NCBI GenBank assembly: GCA_035296965.1
Contig: DATGZX010000383.1
Coordinates: forward strand, 50,759-114,758
DNA length: 64,000 bases
Source of the DNA: DATGZX01 sp035296965
GTDB taxonomy: Bacteria > Planctomycetota > Planctomycetia > Gemmatales > Gemmataceae
Direction: 5' to 3'
The position numbers and the translations under genes were made by a program. This document shows, piece by piece, positions 49,976 to 58,268 of the stretch; position 1 is the first letter of the stretch, and each line of letters starts with the position of its first letter. Under the pieces are notes generated by a model. That model saw only the letters and a list, made by a program, of their open reading frames with translations, did not search any database and had not been told where the DNA came from.

Positions 49976-50536
49976 TCAAATCAATTCTTCCACTTCGATA
50001 TTTCGATTGGTGTAGATGCACAAGTCCGCCGCAATTTCCAGTGCGGCACGGACAATCTCCGCGGCGCTGAGAGACGAATGCATCAGCAGCGCGCGGGCGG
50101 CTGCCTGTGCATAGGGTCCCCCCGAGCCGATCGCGGCAATGCCGTCGGTTGGCTGGATCACGTCGCCGGTGCCGCTGAGCAACAGCAGATTGTCGCGGTC
50201 GACCGTGATCATCATCGCTTCCAGCCGGCGCAAGTTGCGATCCATGCGCCAGTCCTTGGCCAGCTCCGTCGCGGCGCGGGGCACGCTGCCCTGAAAGTCT
50301 TTCAGCTTGGCTTCGAAGCGCTCCAGCAGAGCAAAAGCGTCGGCGGACGCGCCCGCGAACCCGACCAGCACCCTGCCGTTCTGCAGTTTGCGGATTTTGT
50401 GGGCATCACTTTTCATGACTACGTTGCCCAGCGTCACCTGGCCGTCGCCGCCGAGAGCAACGCGATCGTCGCGGTGCACTGCCAATATCGTCGTGGAGCG
50501 GATGCGCGAATTGGTGCCCGACCTATTCCTTGCCAT
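49976..50536 (-). CDS. hslV: ATP-dependent protease peptidase subunit HslV
   Basis: A 186-residue HslV, the proteasome-like peptidase of the HslUV complex. The catalytic N-terminal Thr is in SRIRSTTILAVHRDDRVALG, at about residue 15, so roughly 14 residues must be removed before activity, a longer leader than in E. coli. Other signatures are GGDGQVTLGNVVMKSDAHKI, LVGFAGASADAFALLERFE and AAIGSGGPYAQAAARALL. It is upstream of hslU with a long palindrome in the gap. The ATG is at 50536. Confidence 0.94.
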   Translation of the reverse strand: MARNRSGTNSRIRSTTILAVHRDDRVALGGDGQVTLGNVVMKSDAHKIRKLQNGRVLVGFAGASADAFALLERFEAKLKDFQGSVPRAATELAKDWRMDRNLRRLEAMMITVDRDNLLLLSGTGDVIQPTDGIAAIGSGGPYAQAAARALLMHSSLSAAEIVRAALEIAADLCIYTNRNIEVEELI

Positions 50537-50698
50537 ATCGCTTCCCCGGCCAGTTAATTTTGTAGCATGTATTTACAAGACACTCGTTCAGTACGTTCTC
50601 GTTCCCTTTTTTTCGGCACTCCTGATAACATAATGATAGAGAAGCGCTTCCGTCCGTCACAGTGGCCGATGGGATCCGTTTTTAGGAGATCGACTCCC

Positions 50699-51805
50699 AT
50701 GTCATGTTTCGCTCGCTGGACCCTGCTTCCAGCGCTATTGATCGTCGGGCTCCTGGCAACCGGCCGGGCGGCCGCCGCGGTTCCTCAAGTCAATGATGCG
50801 GCCCACTTATTCTTCAGCGAGGACGCAATCCGGAAGGCCGACGCAGAAATCAAGGAGATCAAACGCCAGCACAAGCTGGATTTGTTGATCGACGTACTAC
50901 CTACGGTCCCGGCAGAAGACGAAGCAGAGGCAAACAGCAAGGACCGTGAGCTGAAGGACAATTTTTATAAAAAGTGGGCCCGGCGACGAGCTGAGGAAGC
51001 TGGCGTCAACGGCGTCTATGTCCTGATCACCAAGAAGCCATCACATCTCATTGTTGAGGTGGGAAACAAGACAGGCAAGCGCGCCTTTTCCCTTGCGGAT
51101 GGGGAAAAGCTACAATCGATGCTGCTCCGGAAGTTCCGTGACGAGAAATTCGACGAAGGTTTGCTGGAAGGAGTCGATTACGTTCGCAAGACGATCGATG
51201 CCGATCTGGCACGAACTTCAGGAGCGCCTTCAGGACCGGTCCAAGCGCCACAGGTGCCCGTTGTAGGCCGCGGTGGATGGACCCTCGGCGGATTGATTTG
51301 CGTCGGCCTGGTCATCGTGCTTGTAATCTGGTTGGTCTCGGCCCTCGTCCGCGCGATGACAGGCGGTGGCGGCAGGTACGTCGGAGGACCGGGCGGCGGC
51401 TACGGTGGTGGTGGTTACGGCGGTGGCGGTGGTGGTTACGGCGGAGGGGGTGGCGGGTTCATGAGTTCCATGATTGGCGGGTTGTTTGGGGCCGCTGCCG
51501 GTAGCTGGATGTATGACCGCTTTTTCCGTGGGGACTCGTCTTCAGCCGGCAGCATCGGCGGCCAAAACTACGGAAGCAATGCCGACGCGCCTGGACAAGA
51601 TACGGACTACTCTTCAACAAGTGGCGGCGATTTCGGCGATAACAGCGGCCAGGGCGATGGTGGTAGCGGTGGCGGTGACTTCGGCGGTGATGCCGACACT
51701 GGCGGCGGCGGTGGAGACTTTGGCGGCGGGGGTGGTGACTTCGGTGGCGGCGGCGACTTTGGCGGCGGCGGCGATTCCGGTGGCGGTGGTGGTGGAGACT
51801 TCTAA
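50699..51805 (+). CDS. TPM-domain membrane protein with Gly-rich tail
   Basis: About 368 residues from ATG 50699 (AGGAG site). A signal peptide or anchor (WTLLPALLIVGLLATGRAAA) is followed by a TPM domain (VPQVNDAAHLFFSEDAIRKA ... GVYVLITKKPSHLIVEVGNK ... LLEGVDYVRKTIDADL), a membrane segment (GLICVGLVIVLVIWLVSALV) and about 160 residues of Gly, Ser and Asp low-complexity sequence ending GGGGGDF. TPM-domain proteins have been linked to photosystem repair and to acid-phosphatase-like activity; no role can be assigned here. The stop is followed at once by a structured repeat. Confidence 0.82.
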   Translation: MSCFARWTLLPALLIVGLLATGRAAAAVPQVNDAAHLFFSEDAIRKADAEIKEIKRQHKLDLLIDVLPTVPAEDEAEANSKDRELKDNFYKKWARRRAEEAGVNGVYVLITKKPSHLIVEVGNKTGKRAFSLADGEKLQSMLLRKFRDEKFDEGLLEGVDYVRKTIDADLARTSGAPSGPVQAPQVPVVGRGGWTLGGLICVGLVIVLVIWLVSALVRAMTGGGGRYVGGPGGGYGGGGYGGGGGGYGGGGGGFMSSMIGGLFGAAAGSWMYDRFFRGDSSSAGSIGGQNYGSNADAPGQDTDYSSTSGGDFGDNSGQGDGGSGGGDFGGDADTGGGGGDFGGGGGDFGGGGDFGGGGDSGGGGGGDF

Positions 51806-51903
51806 ATGACCGTGCGGGATTCGACAGTAGGTCAGGTTTCCAACCTGACCGGACGGATTAGGAAATCTGTCCTACGCCGCTGCCGAATCAAGCACGGTGA
51901 TAA
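51806..51903 (+). repeat. About 100-bp structured repeat after a stop codon, copy 3
   Basis: It directly follows the TPM gene stop (TAAATGACC) and has the same hairpins (AGGTCAGGTTTCCAACCTGA; GACGGATTAGGAAATCTGTC). The open frame of the HIT gene runs back through it, but this part is not coding. Confidence 0.8.
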
Positions 51904-51976
51904 AGCCTCCGGTAGCGCCGCCCCTCGGGCTGCGGCGAGATCATCAAGCTGTAAGCATTCAGGCCATCCGGCGTCC

Positions 51977-52465
51977 ATGGAGGCTCTTGTCGTGCCGAAT
52001 AGTTCCGATTGTCCCTTCTGTAAAAAGCTTGCCGCGGGCGCTAAGTTGCCAGATGCCGAGGTCGTCTGGCAGTTTCCGCATTCCGTGGCAATCCTGGGCC
52101 AGTGGCAGTACTACCAAGGACACTGTGTTCTGGTTGCGCGCACGCACGCGACGGAGTTATTCAATCTCGTCGAAGTTGAACGCCACGCGTACCTCGATGA
52201 AATGTGCCAGCTGGCCCGCGCCATTGCTGCTGTTTTCAAACCGCACAAAATGAACTACGAGTTGCTGGGCAATCAGGTGCCCCACTTGCACTGGCATCTC
52301 TTTCCGCGCTCCGTGGACGATCCGCAGCGCTTGCAGGCGGTTTGGCTTGCCATCGATCGTGCGGAGCGGGACGAAGGTGAGCGCCGCCGGCTCAGCGGAG
52401 ATCCGTTGCGTAGGGAAGCCACTGCTAAAAAGCTGCGCGACAAGCTCCGCGAGATCTCTCCCTAA
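51977..52465 (+). CDS. HIT-family nucleotide hydrolase-like protein
   Basis: About 162 residues from ATG 51977, or slightly shorter from GTG 51991, which has GGAGG eight bases upstream. The histidine triad HLHWHLFPRS (His-x-His-x-His) is clear; a zinc-type CPFCKK occurs near the N-terminus. HIT proteins hydrolyse or transfer nucleotidyl groups from small phosphates. The C-terminal helical tail is extended (SGDPLRREATAKKLRDKLRE). It overlaps hemC by one base (TAATGA) and so is co-translated with it. Confidence 0.87.
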   Translation: MEALVVPNSSDCPFCKKLAAGAKLPDAEVVWQFPHSVAILGQWQYYQGHCVLVARTHATELFNLVEVERHAYLDEMCQLARAIAAVFKPHKMNYELLGNQVPHLHWHLFPRSVDDPQRLQAVWLAIDRAERDEGERRRLSGDPLRREATAKKLRDKLREISP

Positions 52466-53391
52466 TGAGCGATCCTCTCAAGATTGGCACGCGCGGCAGC
52501 CGGCTTGCCCTTTGGCAGGCGAACTACGTGCGCCAGGCCTTGGAGCCTCTAGCGAAACCGCGCCCGGTGGTCCTGGTGGAAATCGAGACGGCCGGCGACC
52601 AAGTTCGCGATGCCCCTCTCCCTCAGATCGGCGGCGAAGGCGTGTTCACGAAGGAGATTCAGCGGGCCCTCCTGGATGGTCAGGTGGATGTGGCTGTCCA
52701 CAGTCTCAAGGATTTGCCGACCGTCCCGGTTTCCGGTTTGGTGCTGGCCGCCGTGCCGGCGCGCGGACCGGTTGCAGATGTTTTCGTGTCACGGCATTAT
52801 CGCCGGCTCGATGAGTTGCCGGTTGGCGCCACACTGGCGACCGGCAGTTTACGCCGTCGCGCTCAACTCTTGCATCGGCGTCCTGATTTGCAGATGATCC
52901 CTATTCGGGGCAATGTCGAAACCCGTCTGCGCAAGATGGATGAGATTGGGATCGACGGGCTGGTTCTGGCCGAGGCGGGTTTGCAGCGCCTGGGTCTGGA
53001 AGGACAGATAACGCAGCGCCTGGATGCCGCCTGGATGCTGCCAGCTGTCGGCCAGGGGGCACTAGGCATCGAATGCAGAGACGATGACCGTGCCAGCCTA
53101 AACCTGGTTGCCAGGCTGGACGAGCCAGCCAGCCGGCTAGCAGTACAGGCAGAACGCGCCCTGCTCAGGGCGCTGGGTGGCGGCTGCCAAATGTCGGTCG
53201 GGGCGGTGTGCACGGTTGCAGGGAGTACGCTGACGCTGCGGGCTGCCGTGCTCAACGAGGCCGGAACGCAGCGGATCGAGGAACAAATCCAAGGCCCCGC
53301 GGAAGAGGCAGAAAACCTGGGGCGCCAGCTTGCAGAACAGCTGCTGGCCAGGGGGGCACGCACCCTGCTGGAAGATTTGGGGCCCGCGTGA
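52465..53391 (+). CDS. hemC: Porphobilinogen deaminase (hydroxymethylbilane synthase)
   Basis: A 308-residue HemC, which assembles four porphobilinogens into hydroxymethylbilane for heme synthesis in the cytoplasm. Seen are KIGTRGSRLALWQANYVRQA at the start, GEGVFTKEIQRALLDGQVDV, AVHSLKDLPTV, TGSLRRRAQLLHRRPDLQMI, RGNVETRLRKM and LRALGGGCQMSVGAV, where the Cys carries the dipyrromethane cofactor. The start overlaps the HIT gene stop. Confidence 0.96.
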   Translation: MSDPLKIGTRGSRLALWQANYVRQALEPLAKPRPVVLVEIETAGDQVRDAPLPQIGGEGVFTKEIQRALLDGQVDVAVHSLKDLPTVPVSGLVLAAVPARGPVADVFVSRHYRRLDELPVGATLATGSLRRRAQLLHRRPDLQMIPIRGNVETRLRKMDEIGIDGLVLAEAGLQRLGLEGQITQRLDAAWMLPAVGQGALGIECRDDDRASLNLVARLDEPASRLAVQAERALLRALGGGCQMSVGAVCTVAGSTLTLRAAVLNEAGTQRIEEQIQGPAEEAENLGRQLAEQLLARGARTLLEDLGPA

Positions 53392-53675
53392 TCGCCAGGC
53401 TCGCGCCAGCGCATTTGCCAGGCCGAAACTCGACCGGCAGCGGCGTCAAGTCGTCCATTATGTTTTCGGCGGAACTTTCTGTAAGACCCCATCGTCATAC
53501 GCTATGGAGCAAGTAACTGGGCCGGTCAGGACTGTTGACAGTACCCTTGGCCAGATGCTAGTTTAAGTAAACAGTTTCGGTAGCGCATCCTTTCGCGGTA
53601 AAAGAAGACGCAACGATTCTCGGGCCGGTTTGCGAATACCATTCCTTTCAGACGGTGTTTGAGGGATTAGACCAA

Positions 53676-56318
53676 ATGGCGATTCAACCTGGCGTATGGG
53701 GGATTGATCTGGGCCAATGTGCCCTGAAGGCCCTCCGGGTGGAGAATGTCGACGGTCAAGTCACAGCCACGGCTTTCGACTACGTCGAACATCCGAAGAT
53801 CCTGAGTCAACCCGACGCCGACCCCGACCAGCTCACGCGCGAGGCGCTGGAGAAGTTTCTGTCCCGCAATACCATCCGTGGCGACACGGTAGTGATCAGC
53901 ATCCCCGGCCAGAGCGGCCTGGCTCGGTTCGTAAAACTGCCTCCCGTCGAAGAGAAGAAAATAACGGATATCGTCCGCTTCGAGGCGAAACAGCAAATCC
54001 CGTTCAACCTCGATGAAGTGGTGTGGGACTATCAGAAGCTCGGCTCCGGTGTCGTGACCGACGGCTTCGCGATGGAGACGGAGATCGGCCTGTTCGCCAT
54101 CAAGAAAGAAACTGTCAATCGCTATCTCGATCATTTCAAAGAAGCCGGCGTGGAAGTCCACATCGTGCAGATGGCCCCCCTCGCCCTGTGCAACTTCGTC
54201 TCCTACGACCTCCTCGAAACGGCCGAGGCAGGGCAGGAGGACGATGAAACCGCCGGTAAGAAGCGCTGCGTCGTCGCCCTGGACATCGGGGCCGACAATT
54301 CGAACCTGGTAATCACCGACGGCCAGCGCATCATCTGGCAGCGGCCCATCCCGCTCGGCGGCAACCACTTCACGCGTGTCTTGACGAAAGACCTGAAGCT
54401 GACGTTTGCCAAGGCGGAACATGTCAAGCGCAATGCCATCAAGTCGGCCGACCTGAAGCAGATCCTGAGTTCCTTGAAGCCGGTGCTCAACGATTTCGTC
54501 GGCGAAGTGCAGCGTTCGCTGGGTTATTTCACCAACACCCATCGCGATGCCCACGTGCAATACATGATCGGGCTGGGCAACGCCTTCCGCCTGCCCGGCC
54601 TGCAAAAGTTCCTGGGCGAAAAGCTGCAACTGGACGTTCGCAAGCTGCAGAAACTCGAACGCCTCGCAGGCGATTCGGTCGTCAGCAGCCCGGTTTACAC
54701 CGAAAACGTTCTGAGTTTCGCGGTTGCCTACGGCCTCGCTCTGCAAGGCCTCAAGGTAAGCCGGCTGCACACCAACCTCTTGCCGCAGGACATTCAAGTT
54801 GAACGGACGATCCGCGCCAAGAAACCCTGGGCGGTCACGGCGGCGGCCGCGTTGCTGCTCGGTACCGGAATTCTGGCCGCGGGCTACGAGATGCAGTACC
54901 GCGCCGTCGCTTCCGCTCAGGTGAAGACTGCGATGAAGAAAGGGGACGAGGTCCAGAAGGTCCACAAAGGGTTCGAAGACAAGGTGACTGCCATCAAGGC
55001 GCAAATCGACAAGGACGGTGATGCGGTAAAGAGCATTGTCATTGGTCAGGACGAGCGCTTGAACTGGCTCCGCTTCAATCAATTCGTGAATTACGCGCTG
55101 CCGAAGCCCGACGCCTCCAATATTTCGGCAGAAGCGCGCGCTCTCTTCTGGAATAGGAAGGCGCAGGCAGCGAGCAAGCGCTTCGACGAGATGCAGAAGG
55201 GAACGGGCGGGTTCGATGGCCAGGCAGGAGATGAGGCCGAATGGCGCGACGACCTGATTCAGGCGAATGTCGAATCCGTGTATTGCATTTGGTGCCCGAA
55301 TTTACCAGGCTATCTGGAAAAGCTGAAGACAGACCAGGTCGCAAGACAAGAGACCCTGAGTGAGAAGGATGCGCCAAAGGAGGACTTCAAAGACGGTTGG
55401 CTTGTCGAAGTACGCGGCTACACCTATCACCACGGCGGACTGGAATTCCTGAAAAAAGTGGTCGTTGACAACTTCGCCCGCCTCGGCGTCAAAAAAGAGG
55501 CGGCCTCGACAACGCCGGTCGTACCAGAGCCCGGGGCTGGAACACAATCTGGGGCGGTACAGCCGCCCAGCCAGGTAGGCCTTGGAGCTGTGAACCAGGT
55601 CGTCTCGGCTCCAACAACGACGCCTCCGGCCCCCCCCCAGGGAAAGGCCGAAGATGCGACCGCCTCGGCGGACGGCAAAGAGAAAATCGCAAGCGATCCC
55701 GTTTGGAATCGAGTCAGCCATGTGGTGCTCTACGACTACCTGCCGGAAGAGGATCCCGATCCCGACCATCTGTCCGTGGCGAGCACGAGCGTGGTGGACA
55801 AGCTGAACGTCGGCGAGGCCACGGAAGGATCGACGGCAGCGGCAGCGGGTGCGAGCTTCCAGCCAATAATCAGTCCCAACAACGAAGCGGGGGGACAATC
55901 GAGTAGCTTCTCTCAACAGGGAGGCGGCGCATCCCCTGGCGGTATGCAGACCGGCCTCCGAAAGCCTGGAGCCGGAGGCGTGGGCGCACTGGGAGGTAAG
56001 AGCCTGGTAGGAGGCGGAGGCGGCGCACGTGGCGACAGGAGGCCAATGATGAGCGGCGGCTCCGGCGCAACGAGCGGCAATCAAGCGGGCTCGACTTCCG
56101 CGACCGGCCCTGCCGATCCCCGCATGGCCAAGAAGGCGTCACACACGCGAACCGAGTTTGTGGTCTTGTTCATCTGGAGGGAACCCAGGCCTTCCGACCG
56201 CTTGATGCCCAAGAGCCCCCCTGGCGAACCAGGTGTGCCAAATCAGGGACCCGGGAAGGGGAGCAAGTTTCGTGGTATGGGTGGTATGAGTGGTATGAGT
56301 TTGGGTGGTCGCAATTGA
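53676..56318 (+). CDS. pilM: PilM-type ATPase fused to a PilN-like membrane domain, with Gly-rich tail
   Basis: About 880 residues from ATG 53676 (GAGGGA site). The N-terminal 350 residues are PilM, an actin/FtsA-like protein of type IV pilus and type II secretion inner platforms: VWGIDLGQCALKALRVENVD (phosphate 1), VDVALDIGADNSN-like VVALDIGADNSNLVITDG near residue 200 (phosphate 2) and GNAFRLPGLQKFLGEKLQLD. A single membrane span near residues 384-406 (AVTAAAALLLGTGILAAGYE) follows, then a periplasmic coiled part as in PilN, then a long Pro/Gly-rich tail ending GGMSGMSLGGRN. The fusion and the tail are unusual. It leads a three-gene cluster; no PilO, PilP or PilQ is adjacent. Confidence 0.8.
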   Translation: MAIQPGVWGIDLGQCALKALRVENVDGQVTATAFDYVEHPKILSQPDADPDQLTREALEKFLSRNTIRGDTVVISIPGQSGLARFVKLPPVEEKKITDIVRFEAKQQIPFNLDEVVWDYQKLGSGVVTDGFAMETEIGLFAIKKETVNRYLDHFKEAGVEVHIVQMAPLALCNFVSYDLLETAEAGQEDDETAGKKRCVVALDIGADNSNLVITDGQRIIWQRPIPLGGNHFTRVLTKDLKLTFAKAEHVKRNAIKSADLKQILSSLKPVLNDFVGEVQRSLGYFTNTHRDAHVQYMIGLGNAFRLPGLQKFLGEKLQLDVRKLQKLERLAGDSVVSSPVYTENVLSFAVAYGLALQGLKVSRLHTNLLPQDIQVERTIRAKKPWAVTAAAALLLGTGILAAGYEMQYRAVASAQVKTAMKKGDEVQKVHKGFEDKVTAIKAQIDKDGDAVKSIVIGQDERLNWLRFNQFVNYALPKPDASNISAEARALFWNRKAQAASKRFDEMQKGTGGFDGQAGDEAEWRDDLIQANVESVYCIWCPNLPGYLEKLKTDQVARQETLSEKDAPKEDFKDGWLVEVRGYTYHHGGLEFLKKVVVDNFARLGVKKEAASTTPVVPEPGAGTQSGAVQPPSQVGLGAVNQVVSAPTTTPPAPPQGKAEDATASADGKEKIASDPVWNRVSHVVLYDYLPEEDPDPDHLSVASTSVVDKLNVGEATEGSTAAAAGASFQPIISPNNEAGGQSSSFSQQGGGASPGGMQTGLRKPGAGGVGALGGKSLVGGGGGARGDRRPMMSGGSGATSGNQAGSTSATGPADPRMAKKASHTRTEFVVLFIWREPRPSDRLMPKSPPGEPGVPNQGPGKGSKFRGMGGMSGMSLGGRN

Positions 56319-56452
56319 CGTGCGCTGCCGTAGCCCGTTACATGATCGTTTCCTCGTAGCGATTCGATCGAGAATCTCCCGTCAACCATGCCGGGAGTGG
56401 TCTCAATGTTCTCTTCGAATCGGCTGAGAGTTCATTGGTGGAAGGGTGAGTC

Positions 56453-58192
56453 ATGGCTGTCCGAATCGATAAAGAGGTGCTGATCAAGCATCATTTTTGG
56501 ATCATGCTCGGCGTGAGCGTCCTCTTGCTCCTGGTTGCTCTGGTTGCACTTGCATCTACCGTGGGCCAGAGGGTCGATAAGGAAGAAAAGGCATTCTCGA
56601 CCACGAAAGGAATGCTGAAAAACCTAAAAGACTTCAAGAATGACAAGTTTGTCAAGGCCTATACGATACAAGACGAGGTCGTGAAGCAAAAGAAAGATGA
56701 GGTTTGGGCTCAATCGTGGGAACTTCAGAAGGACATGATGACCTGGCCTGACCAAACGGAAATAGACTGGCCAGGGAAATACCCTTATTTTGGTTACCCG
56801 ATTGACCTTTATGATCGCGACAAGTACCCGCACCAGTATGCCAGCCAGCTTTACGATGTCGTGGAAGTCGTGCAGCCTCTCCGGGAGAACGGCAAAGGCA
56901 TCGTGCAACTCGCGGGAGGTTACAGCGGCCTGCTGCATCTGGACGTCGAATTCAAGCAGATCCCACCTTCACGTGAGGATATCTGGACAGCGCAGGAAGA
57001 CCTCTGGGTGAAACGGGAACTGCTGCGGGTGGTCCGCGAGGCGAACGACGAGGTGGCGCGCTTCAAGGAAGTGAATATCCCCAACGGTTCCGCGACCAAG
57101 GAGGCCGAACGGGGCCTCTTCCACAAACGCTACCGGAATACGTTCTGGGAGCTCGACATCACTCTCGCTCAGAAAAACGACAGCTCCTACGTGTTGCGAG
57201 GCACGATCAAAAATATCAGCCGCCGGCGCCTGGCCCGCAATAGCGACTTTCACGTCTTGCTGGAGCCCGTGTCAAGCGAACTCATCGAAAACGTGGTCAT
57301 CCCCGTGACGGACGAACCACTGGCGCCCGGCGCATCCGCCGCCTTCAAGGATGTGTCCATACGCGCTACCGCATCGGTGCAGGGCCTCTTCGGCGTCGAG
57401 CAGATACTGACGTGGCGCACCGCTCCCGTCAAACGAATCGAGCGGCTTGACTTGGATTATCCTTCAAGCCGGACGGGTGATCGCCAGTTGCGACCCCTTG
57501 ACTGGGATAATAGACCGCCGGGCAGCAAGGTAGTCGACTCGGTAGCGCCCGTGAGCCCGCCGCCGAGCGGTCAGCCCGATCCTCTGGGTGGCCAGCCCGT
57601 GACTCCCACGGACCCCAATGCGGGAGCCAAGAGCAAAAACGGCCTGGATCTCTATCGCTACACGGATGTGGGCGAGTCGGTTCGCCACATGCCGGTCGCG
57701 ATGGCGGTACTGATCGAGGAGGACCAGATCCCCGACTTTCTAGCCGCGTTTTCCAACTCCAGGCTGCGCATCCAGACGCTACAAGTTCAATGGCGGCACA
57801 CCCGAGAAAAATTGGCCGGCCCAGCCGATGAGGGAACGAGCGCCGATCCCAATGCAAAGGGCGCTGAACCGAGAGCAACTCGCCCCGACCTGTCGTCGCT
57901 GCCGGCGGCGCCCAATATGGGAATGCCGATGGCGCCCAAAGCGGGAATGCCGGGGCGGGGAGCCGGGCAACGGGACAAGCGCCTCGGAGCCGCACGGGGA
58001 GATGCCAACCAGCTCAAGACCCCGGCGAACAGCAGTATGATGTCCCAGATCCCCTCCGGTCTGAACCCGAGCCCCTCCGCCTTGAACATGGAGGAGGAGG
58101 CCGATATGAACCTCGTTCAGCTGGCGGTCTATGGGATCGCGTCTCTTTACGAACGTTATCCTCCACCTGAGCAGGGTGCTCCGCCCAAGTAA
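56453..58192 (+). CDS. Large single-span membrane protein of the pilM cluster
   Basis: A 579-residue protein with one N-terminal span (about residues 13-36, HFWIMLGVSVLLLLVALVAL) and an extracytoplasmic body. No family motif is recognised. It contains a beta-rich part (WELDITLAQKNDSSYVLRGT, VVIPVTDEPLAPGASAAFKD) that resembles a FxLD-type periplasmic domain, then Pro/Gly/Met-rich linkers (MGMPMAPKAGMPGRGAG). It lies 134 bases after pilM. By position it could correspond to PilO-type partners; this is inference. Confidence 0.7.
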   Translation: MAVRIDKEVLIKHHFWIMLGVSVLLLLVALVALASTVGQRVDKEEKAFSTTKGMLKNLKDFKNDKFVKAYTIQDEVVKQKKDEVWAQSWELQKDMMTWPDQTEIDWPGKYPYFGYPIDLYDRDKYPHQYASQLYDVVEVVQPLRENGKGIVQLAGGYSGLLHLDVEFKQIPPSREDIWTAQEDLWVKRELLRVVREANDEVARFKEVNIPNGSATKEAERGLFHKRYRNTFWELDITLAQKNDSSYVLRGTIKNISRRRLARNSDFHVLLEPVSSELIENVVIPVTDEPLAPGASAAFKDVSIRATASVQGLFGVEQILTWRTAPVKRIERLDLDYPSSRTGDRQLRPLDWDNRPPGSKVVDSVAPVSPPPSGQPDPLGGQPVTPTDPNAGAKSKNGLDLYRYTDVGESVRHMPVAMAVLIEEDQIPDFLAAFSNSRLRIQTLQVQWRHTREKLAGPADEGTSADPNAKGAEPRATRPDLSSLPAAPNMGMPMAPKAGMPGRGAGQRDKRLGAARGDANQLKTPANSSMMSQIPSGLNPSPSALNMEEEADMNLVQLAVYGIASLYERYPPPEQGAPPK

Positions 58193-58268
58193 TCCGTCAG
58201 TCTCTGCCCCTGGACAATCGTGTGCGTGCACGGCCTTCTGGAGGCCTTTGCTGAAGAAGGAATGGATT

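Noticed and set aside
53667..55082. Long minus-strand frame opposite the pilM gene (471 codons)
   Set aside because: It mirrors a well-supported gene in high-GC DNA, lacks family motifs and a ribosome site.
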